From NCBI RefSeq assembly GCF_001559595.1, contig NZ_LNTY01000036.1, positions 62,001 to 126,000 of the forward strand: 64,000 bases of DNA, read 5' to 3'. Below are positions 8,104 through 15,138 of the stretch, piece after piece (the first letter of the stretch is position 1; the number at the start of each line of letters is the position of its first letter). The stretch is from Enterovibrio coralii. GTDB taxonomy: Bacteria; Pseudomonadota; Gammaproteobacteria; Enterobacterales; Vibrionaceae. Under the pieces are notes generated by a model. That model saw only the letters and a program-made list of their open reading frames with translations. It did not search any database and was not told the DNA's origin. The translations under genes and the position numbers were made by a program.

Positions 8104-9450
8104 ATGCAAAACTCTGCATCAAATGATGGAAAATTAAGCCTGACAGCCAAGGTCATTATTGGCCTTGTCACAGGTATTATTCTTGGACTTGCAATCAATA
8201 TACTAGGACTCAACCCTGCTGGAGGGTTTGTTGATACTTACATTACAAACGGCTTGTTCCACGTAGTGGGCAAAATGTTTGTGAACGCGTTAAAAATGCT
8301 GGTGGTTCCACTGGTTCTGTTTTCACTGATATGCGGTGTTTGCGGGATTGGAGACATCAAAACACTGGGAAGGGTAGGTTCAAAATCCTTTGGCCTTTAC
8401 CTTCTTACTACTGCAATCGCAATTGCCTTTGCGATTACCATTGCTTCACTCAGTGGCATTGGTACTGGCATGCAAATGGCGGCAGACACGGCATTCTCTG
8501 GTCGTGAAGCACCGCCACTTTCTCAAGTGCTTATCGACATCATTCCAAATAACCCAGTCAATGCGTTATCTGAAGGTGAGATGCTTCAAATCATCTTCTT
8601 CGCCATCTTGATGGGTATTTGTATTTTGATGGTTGGCAAGCCCGCCAAAAAAGTGGTTGAGCTGGTGGAAGTGCTCAACGAAATCATGATGAAAATGGTC
8701 ACCGTTATCATGGAAATCGCACCTTACGCGGTGTTCTGTTTGATAGCGAAAGCGATGGCAAACTTGGGACTGGCACTTTTTGCACAGCTCATTGGCTATG
8801 TGGTGGTCTTGATTGCTGTGCTACTGCTTCATTTGTTTGTCGTGATCCCAACCATTCTCAAGGTGTTCTCTGGTCTGAATCTGCGTCTTTTCATGAAGAA
8901 AGTGCGCAACATGCAAGTGTTCGCTTTCAGTACTGCAAGCTCGAATGCGACGATCCCAGTGACACTGCGCACCGTGACAGAGCGTTTGGGTGTAAGAAAC
9001 TCTGTCGGCTCTTTCACCGTGCCATTTGGTGCCACCATCAACATGGATGGTACGGCGATCATGCAAGGTGTCGCGACGGTATTTATTGCAAATATTTACG
9101 GCATAGACCTTGGTGTTGCGGGCTTTCTTACCGTAATCATGATGGCCGTTCTTGCATCCATCGGTACTGCAGGTGTGCCGGGTGTAGGGCTTATCATGCT
9201 GTCGATGGTATTCGCGCAAGTTGGGTTGCCGCTTGAAGGGATCGGTTTGATCTTGGGTGTAGACCGACTGCTGGATATGGTTCGTACCGCGGTTAACGTG
9301 ACAGGTGATGCAGCAGTAAGCTGTATTGTAGCTAAAAGTGAAGGCAAGCTGGACGAATCTATCTACAACGACCCAACAGCGGGAGTGATTTCAGGTGTTG
9401 AGATAGACCACGACGCTGAAAAAGAGTTGGCAGACGCAGCGAAAAGCTGA
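8104..9450 (+). CDS. Dicarboxylate/amino acid:cation symporter (DAACS family)
   Basis: A 448-residue inner-membrane symporter of the GltP/GltT/DctA family that takes up glutamate, aspartate or C4-dicarboxylates with Na+ or H+. Family hallmarks are the serine-rich hairpin region at STASSNATIPVTL, the MDGTAIMQG segment of TM7 and the GVDRLLDMVRTAVNVTGD segment of TM8, all involved in substrate and cation binding. Eight membrane segments and re-entrant loops are visible by hydrophobicity. Strong GGAGG ribosome site. It stands alone between two terminators. Exact substrate cannot be decided from sequence. Confidence 0.92.
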   Translation: MQNSASNDGKLSLTAKVIIGLVTGIILGLAINILGLNPAGGFVDTYITNGLFHVVGKMFVNALKMLVVPLVLFSLICGVCGIGDIKTLGRVGSKSFGLYLLTTAIAIAFAITIASLSGIGTGMQMAADTAFSGREAPPLSQVLIDIIPNNPVNALSEGEMLQIIFFAILMGICILMVGKPAKKVVELVEVLNEIMMKMVTVIMEIAPYAVFCLIAKAMANLGLALFAQLIGYVVVLIAVLLLHLFVVIPTILKVFSGLNLRLFMKKVRNMQVFAFSTASSNATIPVTLRTVTERLGVRNSVGSFTVPFGATINMDGTAIMQGVATVFIANIYGIDLGVAGFLTVIMMAVLASIGTAGVPGVGLIMLSMVFAQVGLPLEGIGLILGVDRLLDMVRTAVNVTGDAAVSCIVAKSEGKLDESIYNDPTAGVISGVEIDHDAEKELADAAKS

Positions 9451-9464
9451 TGCCTAACCTGAGC

Positions 9465-9495
9465 AAAAAGAGCACCTTTCGGTGCTCTTTTTTTA
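9465..9495. terminator. Bidirectional terminator
   Basis: AAAAAGAGCACC - TTTC - GGTGCTCTTTTTTT lies between the convergent symporter and NUDIX-PAP2 genes and has T runs on both strands. Confidence 0.85.
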
Positions 9496-10893
9496 TCGGG
9501 TTGCCAAGCATGCGCCTCTGCCAATCCACATGGCCAAGAAAGCCACAGCGAGGCAATTCATGGCTAAAATTTCGATACTCGAGTTAGACACCTGACCACC
9601 CCAAAAAGCCATCCCTGTGATAGCAAAAATCACGAATAACGTGAGTATTCCTGCTTTTAATCCCATCCCAGAATCACGGGTTATTGCTACACGGTTGCCA
9701 AGCAACATTGCGGCATAGATGAGTGAAAACACGGCGCAGTATAGGAACAATGGTTGAATTTGTGTGGCAGCGAAAGGTAGGGTAAGGATACCAACGATAA
9801 ACCAAAACGCAGGATGAACCAGAAGTGGCTTGTCGCGCCATTGACGGCGGTTCAATGATGTCACGATAAACACGATTAGAGCACCAATAACCGCTCCTGC
9901 TAGGACATCAGTGACATAATGCACACCCAAGTACACTCGGCTCAGAGCGACAAGCAACGACGGCACTAGCCAGAGGGTAATTCGGTCATGACCTGCTTGT
10001 TTTAACCAATGATAGAGTAAGCCCCAGACGGCAAAAGCAGTTGCGGTATTGCCACTAGGGAAAGCAAACCCGGACGCTTCGGCTAATTGCAACTCTGGGA
10101 AGATATGGAACGGTCTTGGGACACCGAAGTAAAGCTTTCCAAAGCTTACAATCACGGTTGCGACTACGGTGACAAGTAAGACTTCGCTGGCTCGCCTAAT
10201 CCCGCCTGTGGCGATAGCAATTGGTAGAAGCAGGAAAAATAATGCGCCGCTTCCTAATGCTGACGAAGTCGTTAAAACACTGCCTACAAAACCACTGATT
10301 GTTTGTGGTAAGGCACTCACGGCATTTTGTAGTTGCTGGTTGACGCCCGCATTCCAAACAGAAAAATCATGAGCAAGGTAAGAGAAGTTATCTTGTTCAT
10401 CCAATGGGCTTTTAGAGGATGATTTCAATAGCTCTGGAAACATGGCGACTTGATCAGGAAAACGTGCATTTTCCAACATATCTTCGTCAGGTTTCATCAT
10501 GTAAACCGCGCGTACTTCTCGGCCAAAGTGCTCGGCTTTCCAAGCAGCGACCGTTGCTTCGCCATTTGTACCCGTGTGGACAGGGATGGGTGCCAGAGCG
10601 ACGCAATCATACAAAACGGCATTTCGAGGCCTTGCTAGTTCACCAACGACTTTTACATCAATACCGGTTTCTTCGCGAGTTTCTCTGATTGCTGCATCGG
10701 CTGGGTTATCGCTATCGACATAACCACCAGGAATGGCAATAAGATTGTTCAAAATATCTTTGGTTACTAGCACTCGACCTGATTCGTCTGAAACTAAACA
10801 AGCCGCGCCTTTAACATTGGCGATTTCTGTGGCTGCGTGTGCAGACGTTGTGCTCACTATTGCGAGCAAAAAGCAAAGAAAGAGTTGTTTCAT
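9493..10893 (-). CDS. Exported NUDIX hydrolase - PAP2 phosphatase fusion
   Basis: A 466-residue two-enzyme fusion. Signal peptide at ~1-20 (cleavage near SAHA). The NUDIX domain (~25-150) has a near-canonical box from Gly56 to Gly77, ending RETREETGI, with Asp62 where the first Glu is usual. The PAP2 phosphatase (~200-345) has motif 1 K253...R260-P261, motif 2 PSGN (279-282) and motif 3 S318-R319...H325...D329, plus several membrane segments and a further membrane region to the C-terminus. Motif 2 is normally PSGH; here the catalytic His is Asn282. It probably acts on a lipid pyrophosphate or nucleotide-linked substrate at the periplasmic face. NUDIX-PAP2 fusions are known in vibrios. Confidence 0.85.
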   Translation of the reverse strand: MKQLFLCFLLAIVSTTSAHAATEIANVKGAACLVSDESGRVLVTKDILNNLIAIPGGYVDSDNPADAAIRETREETGIDVKVVGELARPRNAVLYDCVALAPIPVHTGTNGEATVAAWKAEHFGREVRAVYMMKPDEDMLENARFPDQVAMFPELLKSSSKSPLDEQDNFSYLAHDFSVWNAGVNQQLQNAVSALPQTISGFVGSVLTTSSALGSGALFFLLLPIAIATGGIRRASEVLLVTVVATVIVSFGKLYFGVPRPFHIFPELQLAEASGFAFPSGNTATAFAVWGLLYHWLKQAGHDRITLWLVPSLLVALSRVYLGVHYVTDVLAGAVIGALIVFIVTSLNRRQWRDKPLLVHPAFWFIVGILTLPFAATQIQPLFLYCAVFSLIYAAMLLGNRVAITRDSGMGLKAGILTLFVIFAITGMAFWGGQVSNSSIEILAMNCLAVAFLAMWIGRGACLATR

Positions 10894-11094
10894 AAAGCAT
10901 TAATGTATAGGTGCATTTGCGAGCATTGTATCTGATGACGCAAGTGTATCAATGCTAGTTTACGAAAAAGTGGCATTTGTTTTCTCTTTGTTGTTTTTGT
11001 GTGGCTGTCTGGAGTGAATACTTTAAGAATCAACGCTAACAAGATGTAGATGCTCTATTTTTAGGCTTTTGAACAAAAACTTTAAGAAAAAGGG

Positions 11095-11123
11095 TTTACA
11101 CTCGACGATTCGCTCAGTAGTAT
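11095..11123 (+). promoter_or_regulatory. Sigma-70 promoter of tRNA-Ser with GC-rich discriminator
   Basis: TTTACA (-35, 11095-11100), a 17-bp spacer, then TAGTAT (-10, 11118-11123), followed by TCGCCGC before the tRNA at 11137. A GC-rich discriminator is the hallmark of stringently (ppGpp/DksA) controlled stable-RNA promoters. Confidence 0.8.
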
Positions 11124-11136
11124 TCGCCGCAACGAA

Positions 11137-11227
11137 GGAGAGATGGCTGAGTGGTTGAAAGCACCGGTCTTGAAAACCGGCGTGCGTTTATAGCGCACCT
11201 AGGGTTCAAATCCCTATCTCTCCGCCA
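11137..11227 (+). tRNA. serT: tRNA-Ser (anticodon TGA)
   Basis: A 91-nt class II tRNA. The acceptor stem GGAGAGA (11137-11143) pairs with TCTCTCC (11217-11223), G discriminator at 11224 and encoded CCA at 11225-11227. The anticodon arm is CCGGT-CTTGAAA-ACCGG with anticodon TGA. A long variable arm (GCGTGCGTTTATAGCGCAC) identifies it as tRNA-Ser, and the T arm contains GGTTCAAATCC. The promoter is immediately upstream and a terminator immediately downstream. Confidence 0.97.
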
Positions 11228-11269
11228 AATTAGAAAAGGCCGCTGAACTATCAGCGGCCTTTTTGCTTT
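11213..11269 (+). repeat. 57-bp direct repeat, copy 1 (tRNA-Ser 3' end plus terminator)
   Basis: The last 15 nt of tRNA-Ser (including CCA), the AATTAG linker and the terminator hairpin AAAGGCCGCTGA - ACTA - TCAGCGGCCTTTTT. An identical 57-bp copy starts at 11401. Confidence 0.9.
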
Positions 11270-11400
11270 TTTAACCCTTGATGAGATAGGGGTGCAGAGC
11301 CCTAGCCAGGGTTCAGCCGAGCGAAGCGAGACAACGTTGCTCGGCGTAGCCGAAAAGCAACGGCCCGAAGGGCGAGGACGCGAAGCGGCCGAGTAAATAA
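11270..11400. repeat. 131-bp palindrome-rich spacer between the tRNA 3'-end repeats
   Basis: A GC-rich stretch with many nested short inverted repeats: GCCGAGC (11316-11322) pairs with GCTCGGC (11339-11345), CGAAGCG/CCGAAGGG-type mini-hairpins recur, and GAGATAGG at 11283 is the inverse of CCTATCTC at the start of each 57-bp repeat. A frame through it on the minus strand (11302-11514) has a composition unlike real proteins. It resembles a structured RNA or palindromic repeat element, not a gene. Confidence 0.6.
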
Positions 11401-11457
11401 CCTATCTCTCCGCCAAATTAGAAAAGGCCGCTGAACTATCAGCGGCCTTTTTGCTTT
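11401..11457 (+). repeat. 57-bp direct repeat, copy 2 (orphan tRNA-Ser 3' end plus terminator)
   Basis: Identical to 11213-11269, including the last 15 nt of tRNA-Ser with CCA and the terminator hairpin, but with no tRNA body in front. The repeat period is 188 bp. Confidence 0.9.
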
Positions 11458-11595
11458 CTTTAGGCATTTAGCCGACCTCAATGCGTTGCTCTGTGAACCC
11501 TCACGCAAATTCAAGTTACTTGTATAGTGCCACTTGGCTAGATTCCATTAATCTTCTGATAACAAGATTTAACTTATTGGTTTCAAAACAGAAAG

Positions 11596-11610
11596 TAATA
11601 ATGATTATTC
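11596..11610. promoter_or_regulatory. Fur-like box upstream of outer-membrane protein
   Basis: TAATAATGATTATTC matches the 7-1-7 Fur motif TGATAAT-N-ATTATCA at 11 of 14 positions. It lies ~145 bp upstream of the ATG at 11755 in an AT-rich region with a further ATCATCATTATT stretch. Low-complexity sequence weakens the call. Confidence 0.4.
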
Positions 11611-11754
11611 TAATAAATAAAATCATCATTATTGTGAACATTGGCCTCTTGCAATAAAGCCTGTGCAAATGCCAAATCGGTTTATTTCAGCGTTAGGGAG
11701 CGTAAGGAACGCCTCTCGAAAGCCACTTGTAGTCATGGAGTAAGGAAGACGAAA

Positions 11755-12312
11755 ATGAGAAAAATTGGACTTTTAGCGGCCTCATTGGCCTTAGGTTTGA
11801 CAGGCACTGCAAATGCAAATGAAGGCACTTATGTTGGTGCAAACATCTTGTTTGCAGCACAGAGTGAGTTTGAGTTGTCTGGTGTAGCACTTAGTGAAGA
11901 TGCAGATACTGGTTTTGATGCGCAACTTGGCTATCAAATGAAACTTACGGACCACATCAACTTAGGCTTGGAACTTGAGTTTCGTTCGTTTGGTGAAGCA
12001 GACTTTGCCAACGTTTTAAAAATGGAAGGTTCTGCTTTTTATTTTAACGCGAAACCAAAGTTCTATGTTGATGACGACAAGAGTTTCTACGTTGGTGGCT
12101 TGGTCGGTTTGGGATCGATGGAGATTGAACTGAATACCTCAAGCGGATCTGCGAGCGATTCTGATACCAGTATCCAGTTTGGTGTTGAGGCTGGTTATGA
12201 AATGGATTCTGGCTTCGGCTTCAACCTAGGCTATAAAGTGGCAAAAGCCGAAATTCAAACAGTCGACTTTACATATGACGGTGTTTATGTGGGTATTAAT
12301 TACCTGTTTTAA
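11755..12312 (+). CDS. Small outer-membrane beta-barrel protein
   Basis: A 185-residue OmpA/OmpX-type barrel. The start at 11755 is chosen over an upstream in-frame start because it gives a clean signal peptide (MRKIGLLAASLALGLTGTANA) and follows AAGGAAG. The mature part has alternating aromatic/hydrophobic strands, e.g. YVGANILFAAQ, LGYQMKL, FYVGGLVGLGSM, FGFNLGYKVA, and ends YVGINYLF with the C-terminal Phe recognised by the BAM machinery. It is a single-gene unit with its own terminator. Function (porin, adhesin or structural) is not determinable; the Fur-like box suggests iron-responsive expression. Confidence 0.82.
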   Translation: MRKIGLLAASLALGLTGTANANEGTYVGANILFAAQSEFELSGVALSEDADTGFDAQLGYQMKLTDHINLGLELEFRSFGEADFANVLKMEGSAFYFNAKPKFYVDDDKSFYVGGLVGLGSMEIELNTSSGSASDSDTSIQFGVEAGYEMDSGFGFNLGYKVAKAEIQTVDFTYDGVYVGINYLF

Positions 12313-12336
12313 ACCGAAATAGTCATTATCTATTTA

Positions 12337-12359
12337 GGGAGCGATTGCTCCCTTTTTTT
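12337..12359 (+). terminator. Terminator after the outer-membrane protein
   Basis: GGGAGC - GATT - GCTCCC followed by seven T's. Confidence 0.85.
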
Positions 12360-12616
12360 AATTGCTTTTTTAATTAACCAAAATGTAACATGACGATTAG
12401 TCAAAAAATCTCCAAAAGTCAAATTAGTTCCCCCTAATTTACTGTCTCATTTTCGTTATGAGTAATGAAAAATAATATTTCCATTCGACTTTAGTCTTAG
12501 ATTTTTCTCATGCTTATTAATTAGCACTTAATTAGTAGTCATGTTTAATACAAGTAATACTGTGTTGGGCTACATTTTCATTTGCAGTTTATAAAATATA
12601 AAAAGCGGGAGGTTAT
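12360..12616 (+). promoter_or_regulatory. AT-rich region upstream of the pilus operon
   Basis: About 260 bp of very AT-rich sequence without a gene, presumably holding the pilus promoter and nucleoid-protein (H-NS-like) target sites. No confident -10/-35 pair or operator could be fixed. A GGGAGG ribosome site precedes the ATG at 12617. Confidence 0.4.
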
Positions 12617-13111
12617 ATGTATTCTCGCGTTAATACAGTATTGTTGGTTGGCATATGTATCATTCACACAGAAACGGCGTTCGCTGTTTCAGAATCACTT
12701 TCGATGACGATGTCTGGTGAGATCGAAACTCGTTGTGATATCAAATTAAATGCTGGGAATGTCGTCAATATTACAGAGAGTAAGCAACACTCTTTGCCGT
12801 TTATTGTCGACTGTAATCAGCCATTTGCAATGTCAGTCTCTTCAAGATCCGGCGGTCTAAAGTTGACGAGCGACTTTGGTGATAACTCTACGTATTACGA
12901 CTTGAGTATATTGGTCTCTTCCGTGGGGATTAATAGCACATTTAACAGCAAAGATTTACTTACGCCTCAATATATTAATGGCTCAAATAACGTCCCTTTT
13001 ATTTCTAATGGGGAGTTGAGAATAACATTGCAGGATAGGTTGCTCTTTTCTGGAGAGTATTTGGATGTGATTACCATTGATGTTTCGCCTTCAATTAACG
13101 ACGCATTTTAA
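12617..13111 (+). CDS. Pilin-like subunit of the chaperone-usher pilus
   Basis: A 164-residue exported protein with a signal peptide (to ~TAFA, residue 23). Two Cys (CDIKLN and VDCNQP) could form the pilin disulfide. The C-terminal strand SGEYLDVITIDVSP resembles the final beta strand of spore-coat-U/Csu-type pilins. As first gene of the cluster, followed by a second pilin, it may be a minor subunit or initiator; major versus minor is not decidable. Low similarity to the second pilin outside the strand pattern. Confidence 0.72.
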   Translation: MYSRVNTVLLVGICIIHTETAFAVSESLSMTMSGEIETRCDIKLNAGNVVNITESKQHSLPFIVDCNQPFAMSVSSRSGGLKLTSDFGDNSTYYDLSILVSSVGINSTFNSKDLLTPQYINGSNNVPFISNGELRITLQDRLLFSGEYLDVITIDVSPSINDAF

Positions 13112-13205
13112 TGATTTATAAGTTTCTGCAGTCATGCAGTGAGTTCGGTTCAAGATGGTTTTTGAATCGATACATGTAAGTTAAATAATCTCTTGGAGAA
13201 AAATT

Positions 13206-13697
13206 ATGAAAAGGCTAGTTCTTGCAACAATGTCAGTATCTGCACTGTTTGCGTCTGCTGTGTACGCAGCACCTCAGTCAATTCAAATCTCAGGTAATGT
13301 TGACCCCGTATGTGCGGTCACGGGGTTGCACTCTAGCACCAGTCTTCATGTGGGTCCTGTTGGGTCTGGTAATAGCGGCACGGTGAATGCTATTACGGTG
13401 ACGTGCAACTACTATTCAGGCGCGGATGTCACCTTAACTAGCACCAATCAAGGCCTGAAAAGTACCGATCCTAGCTCACCTGTGATCCTTAATTACACAG
13501 CGTCTCTCGATATGGCAGGTGACCCTGTGACACTTGATACATCTTCAGCCACCTTTGTGACTAAAGGGTATGGTGGTGGCGGTGCGACAGCATTGGCTGC
13601 TGGTATTACAAGTGACCTTTCAGTCAACGTGCCTACAGGAACCGTATTCTCTGGCGACTACACAGATACATTAACCATCACTATTGCTCAGCAGTAG
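13206..13697 (+). CDS. Probable major pilin, spore coat U/Csu-like
   Basis: A 163-residue pilin with signal peptide (MKRLVLATMSVSALFASAVYA). The mature protein is Thr/Ser/Gly-rich, with two Cys (PVCAVTG, VTCNYY) as the conserved pilin disulfide and a C-terminal strand SGDYTDTLTITIAQQ typical of SCPU-domain pilins. It is followed by an intercistronic hairpin that could keep pilin mRNA in excess over chaperone and usher, which fits a major structural subunit. Confidence 0.8.
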   Translation: MKRLVLATMSVSALFASAVYAAPQSIQISGNVDPVCAVTGLHSSTSLHVGPVGSGNSGTVNAITVTCNYYSGADVTLTSTNQGLKSTDPSSPVILNYTASLDMAGDPVTLDTSSATFVTKGYGGGGATALAAGITSDLSVNVPTGTVFSGDYTDTLTITIAQQ

Positions 13698-13710
13698 GAA
13701 ACGTGTCTTG

Positions 13711-13733
13711 AGGGGGAGCCGTGCTCCCCTTTC
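13711..13733 (+). terminator. Intercistronic hairpin between pilin and chaperone
   Basis: GGGGAGC (13713-13719), loop CGT, GCTCCCC (13723-13729), then TTTC. The short T tract suggests partial termination rather than a full stop. Confidence 0.6.
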
Positions 13734-13754
13734 AATCCAGAGGAGTATTCAGGG

Positions 13755-14459
13755 ATGACGAATTTGTTCGGCAAAGTGCTTGGTTTTCTCGTTCTTATTT
13801 TCCCTACGTATTTGATTGCCTATCAAGTGACGCCGATGATCGCAGAGATGACGCCGCTAGGCCGTGGTGCTCAGCTCTCGATGCGCGTCGATAACACCAA
13901 TGATTTCCCATTGACCGTTGAGCTGGTGCCTTTAAAGCTATCGATGGATCGCTTTGGGCAAGAAACCTTGTCTTCAGCAGATGATGATTTGTTGGTTATT
14001 CCTGTCACTGCTGTCATTGAACCGGGTAAATCTCAGTCTGTTTTAGTCAGATATATTGGCGATCCTGAGATAAAAAATTCAAACGCTTACCGTATCTCCG
14101 TAAGGCAAGTAAATGTCCTTGGCAGTCAAAACGATATCGGGCTTCTGATGCGCTTTGACACGTTAATGAACGTCAAGCCAGAAAAAGCGTCTCCAAGCTT
14201 ATCGGTGATTAAAGTATCGGAAGGCAACAACGGATGGTTTGTCGAAGTGAAAAATGATGGAGACAGTTACGGAAGAATCACGGAAAGCATCTGGACAATT
14301 AAGCAAGGTGGAAAATCTGTCGTAGTCAGAGGTAGGGATATTCAACAATACGTCACAGGAACCTTAGTACTGCCAAAATCTTCGCGCGTGTTTCCAATGA
14401 AACCCATCAACGGATTCTCACCTAGCAAAACATCCATTGAAATTGTCGAATTAAAATAG
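13755..14459 (+). CDS. Periplasmic pilus chaperone 1
   Basis: A 234-residue PapD-like chaperone with an N-terminal signal/membrane segment. Typical features are the N-terminal Ig-like domain with the RVDNTNDFPLTVELVP strand, the edge-strand region before EPGKSQSVLVRYIG that donates a strand to pilins, and a second Ig-like domain to the end. It lacks Cys. It sits in the pilus operon after the pilins; GAGGAG ribosome site before the ATG. One of two adjacent chaperones. Confidence 0.84.
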   Translation: MTNLFGKVLGFLVLIFPTYLIAYQVTPMIAEMTPLGRGAQLSMRVDNTNDFPLTVELVPLKLSMDRFGQETLSSADDDLLVIPVTAVIEPGKSQSVLVRYIGDPEIKNSNAYRISVRQVNVLGSQNDIGLLMRFDTLMNVKPEKASPSLSVIKVSEGNNGWFVEVKNDGDSYGRITESIWTIKQGGKSVVVRGRDIQQYVTGTLVLPKSSRVFPMKPINGFSPSKTSIEIVELK

Positions 14460-14472
14460 TAATGAGAATCTT

Positions 14473-15138
14473 ATGCATAGGTTGTTGTTTTGCATAGCGG
14501 TCGCGTTTTCTTCGTTTCAATTGGGTGCGTTAACCATTTCTCCAACCGTGTTGGAGTTGAGCACGGATTTAAAGTCCTCTGCTCAAATACGGTTAGAAAA
14601 TACCAGCTTATCTCCGACACCGATTGAAGTTGCTGTCAGGAAGTTAGTGTTTGATGAAAATGGCAATTTTAACGTTGAAAATGCAGATGATTCTGACTTG
14701 ATGGTGTTCCCGCCCGCTGCGGTGTTAGCACCTGGTGGCGTTCAGATATTTCGGCTCCAATGGGTTGGGCAACCTCAACTACCTCAGTCTGAAAGTGTCT
14801 TTATTCGCTTTACTCAGCCCGCGATAGAAGAGTTGGATGAATCAGCAGGATCGGCACTAGCTGTTGAAATTCATTATAACGCGCTTGTGCATCTTTCTTC
14901 TTCGAATCAACAACCTCTTGTGACGCTGGATGTTGACGAGAGTGGGGCTGCAGCCATATCCAACAGAGGTAATCGATACACCTTTCTCAGTAAAATCCGC
15001 TTTTACAGTGAAGCTTTACCTTCCATCGAATCACCTGAAACCGTGTTTGGTGAGCGGTTTCTTCCTCCTTTTTCCACAATCGCTGTTGATGTGCTTCCGT
15101 CAGTTAAATCAGGCCGATATGTGGGCGAAAAGCGATGA
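14473..15138 (+). CDS. Periplasmic pilus chaperone 2
   Basis: A 221-residue PapD-like chaperone. Signal peptide at ~1-20, mature start LTISPTVLELS; the chaperone signature spans SAQIRLENTSLSPTPIEVAVRKL and PPAAVLAPGGVQIFRLQWVG. Only weakly similar to chaperone 1 by eye, so it is not a simple duplication; it may serve a different subunit, for example the tip protein. Its stop overlaps the usher start (ATGA at 15135-15138). Confidence 0.84.
   Translation: MHRLLFCIAVAFSSFQLGALTISPTVLELSTDLKSSAQIRLENTSLSPTPIEVAVRKLVFDENGNFNVENADDSDLMVFPPAAVLAPGGVQIFRLQWVGQPQLPQSESVFIRFTQPAIEELDESAGSALAVEIHYNALVHLSSSNQQPLVTLDVDESGAAAISNRGNRYTFLSKIRFYSEALPSIESPETVFGERFLPPFSTIAVDVLPSVKSGRYVGEKR

Noticed and set aside
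11213..11457. attL/attR of an integrated island
   Set aside because: Only 131 bp lie between the repeats and no integrase is present, so a current island is excluded; an old, deleted one remains possible.
11302..11514. 70-codon frame on the minus strand over the tRNA repeat region
   Set aside because: Arg/Leu-rich product arising from palindromic GC-rich repeats; spans the duplicated terminator and has no ribosome site.
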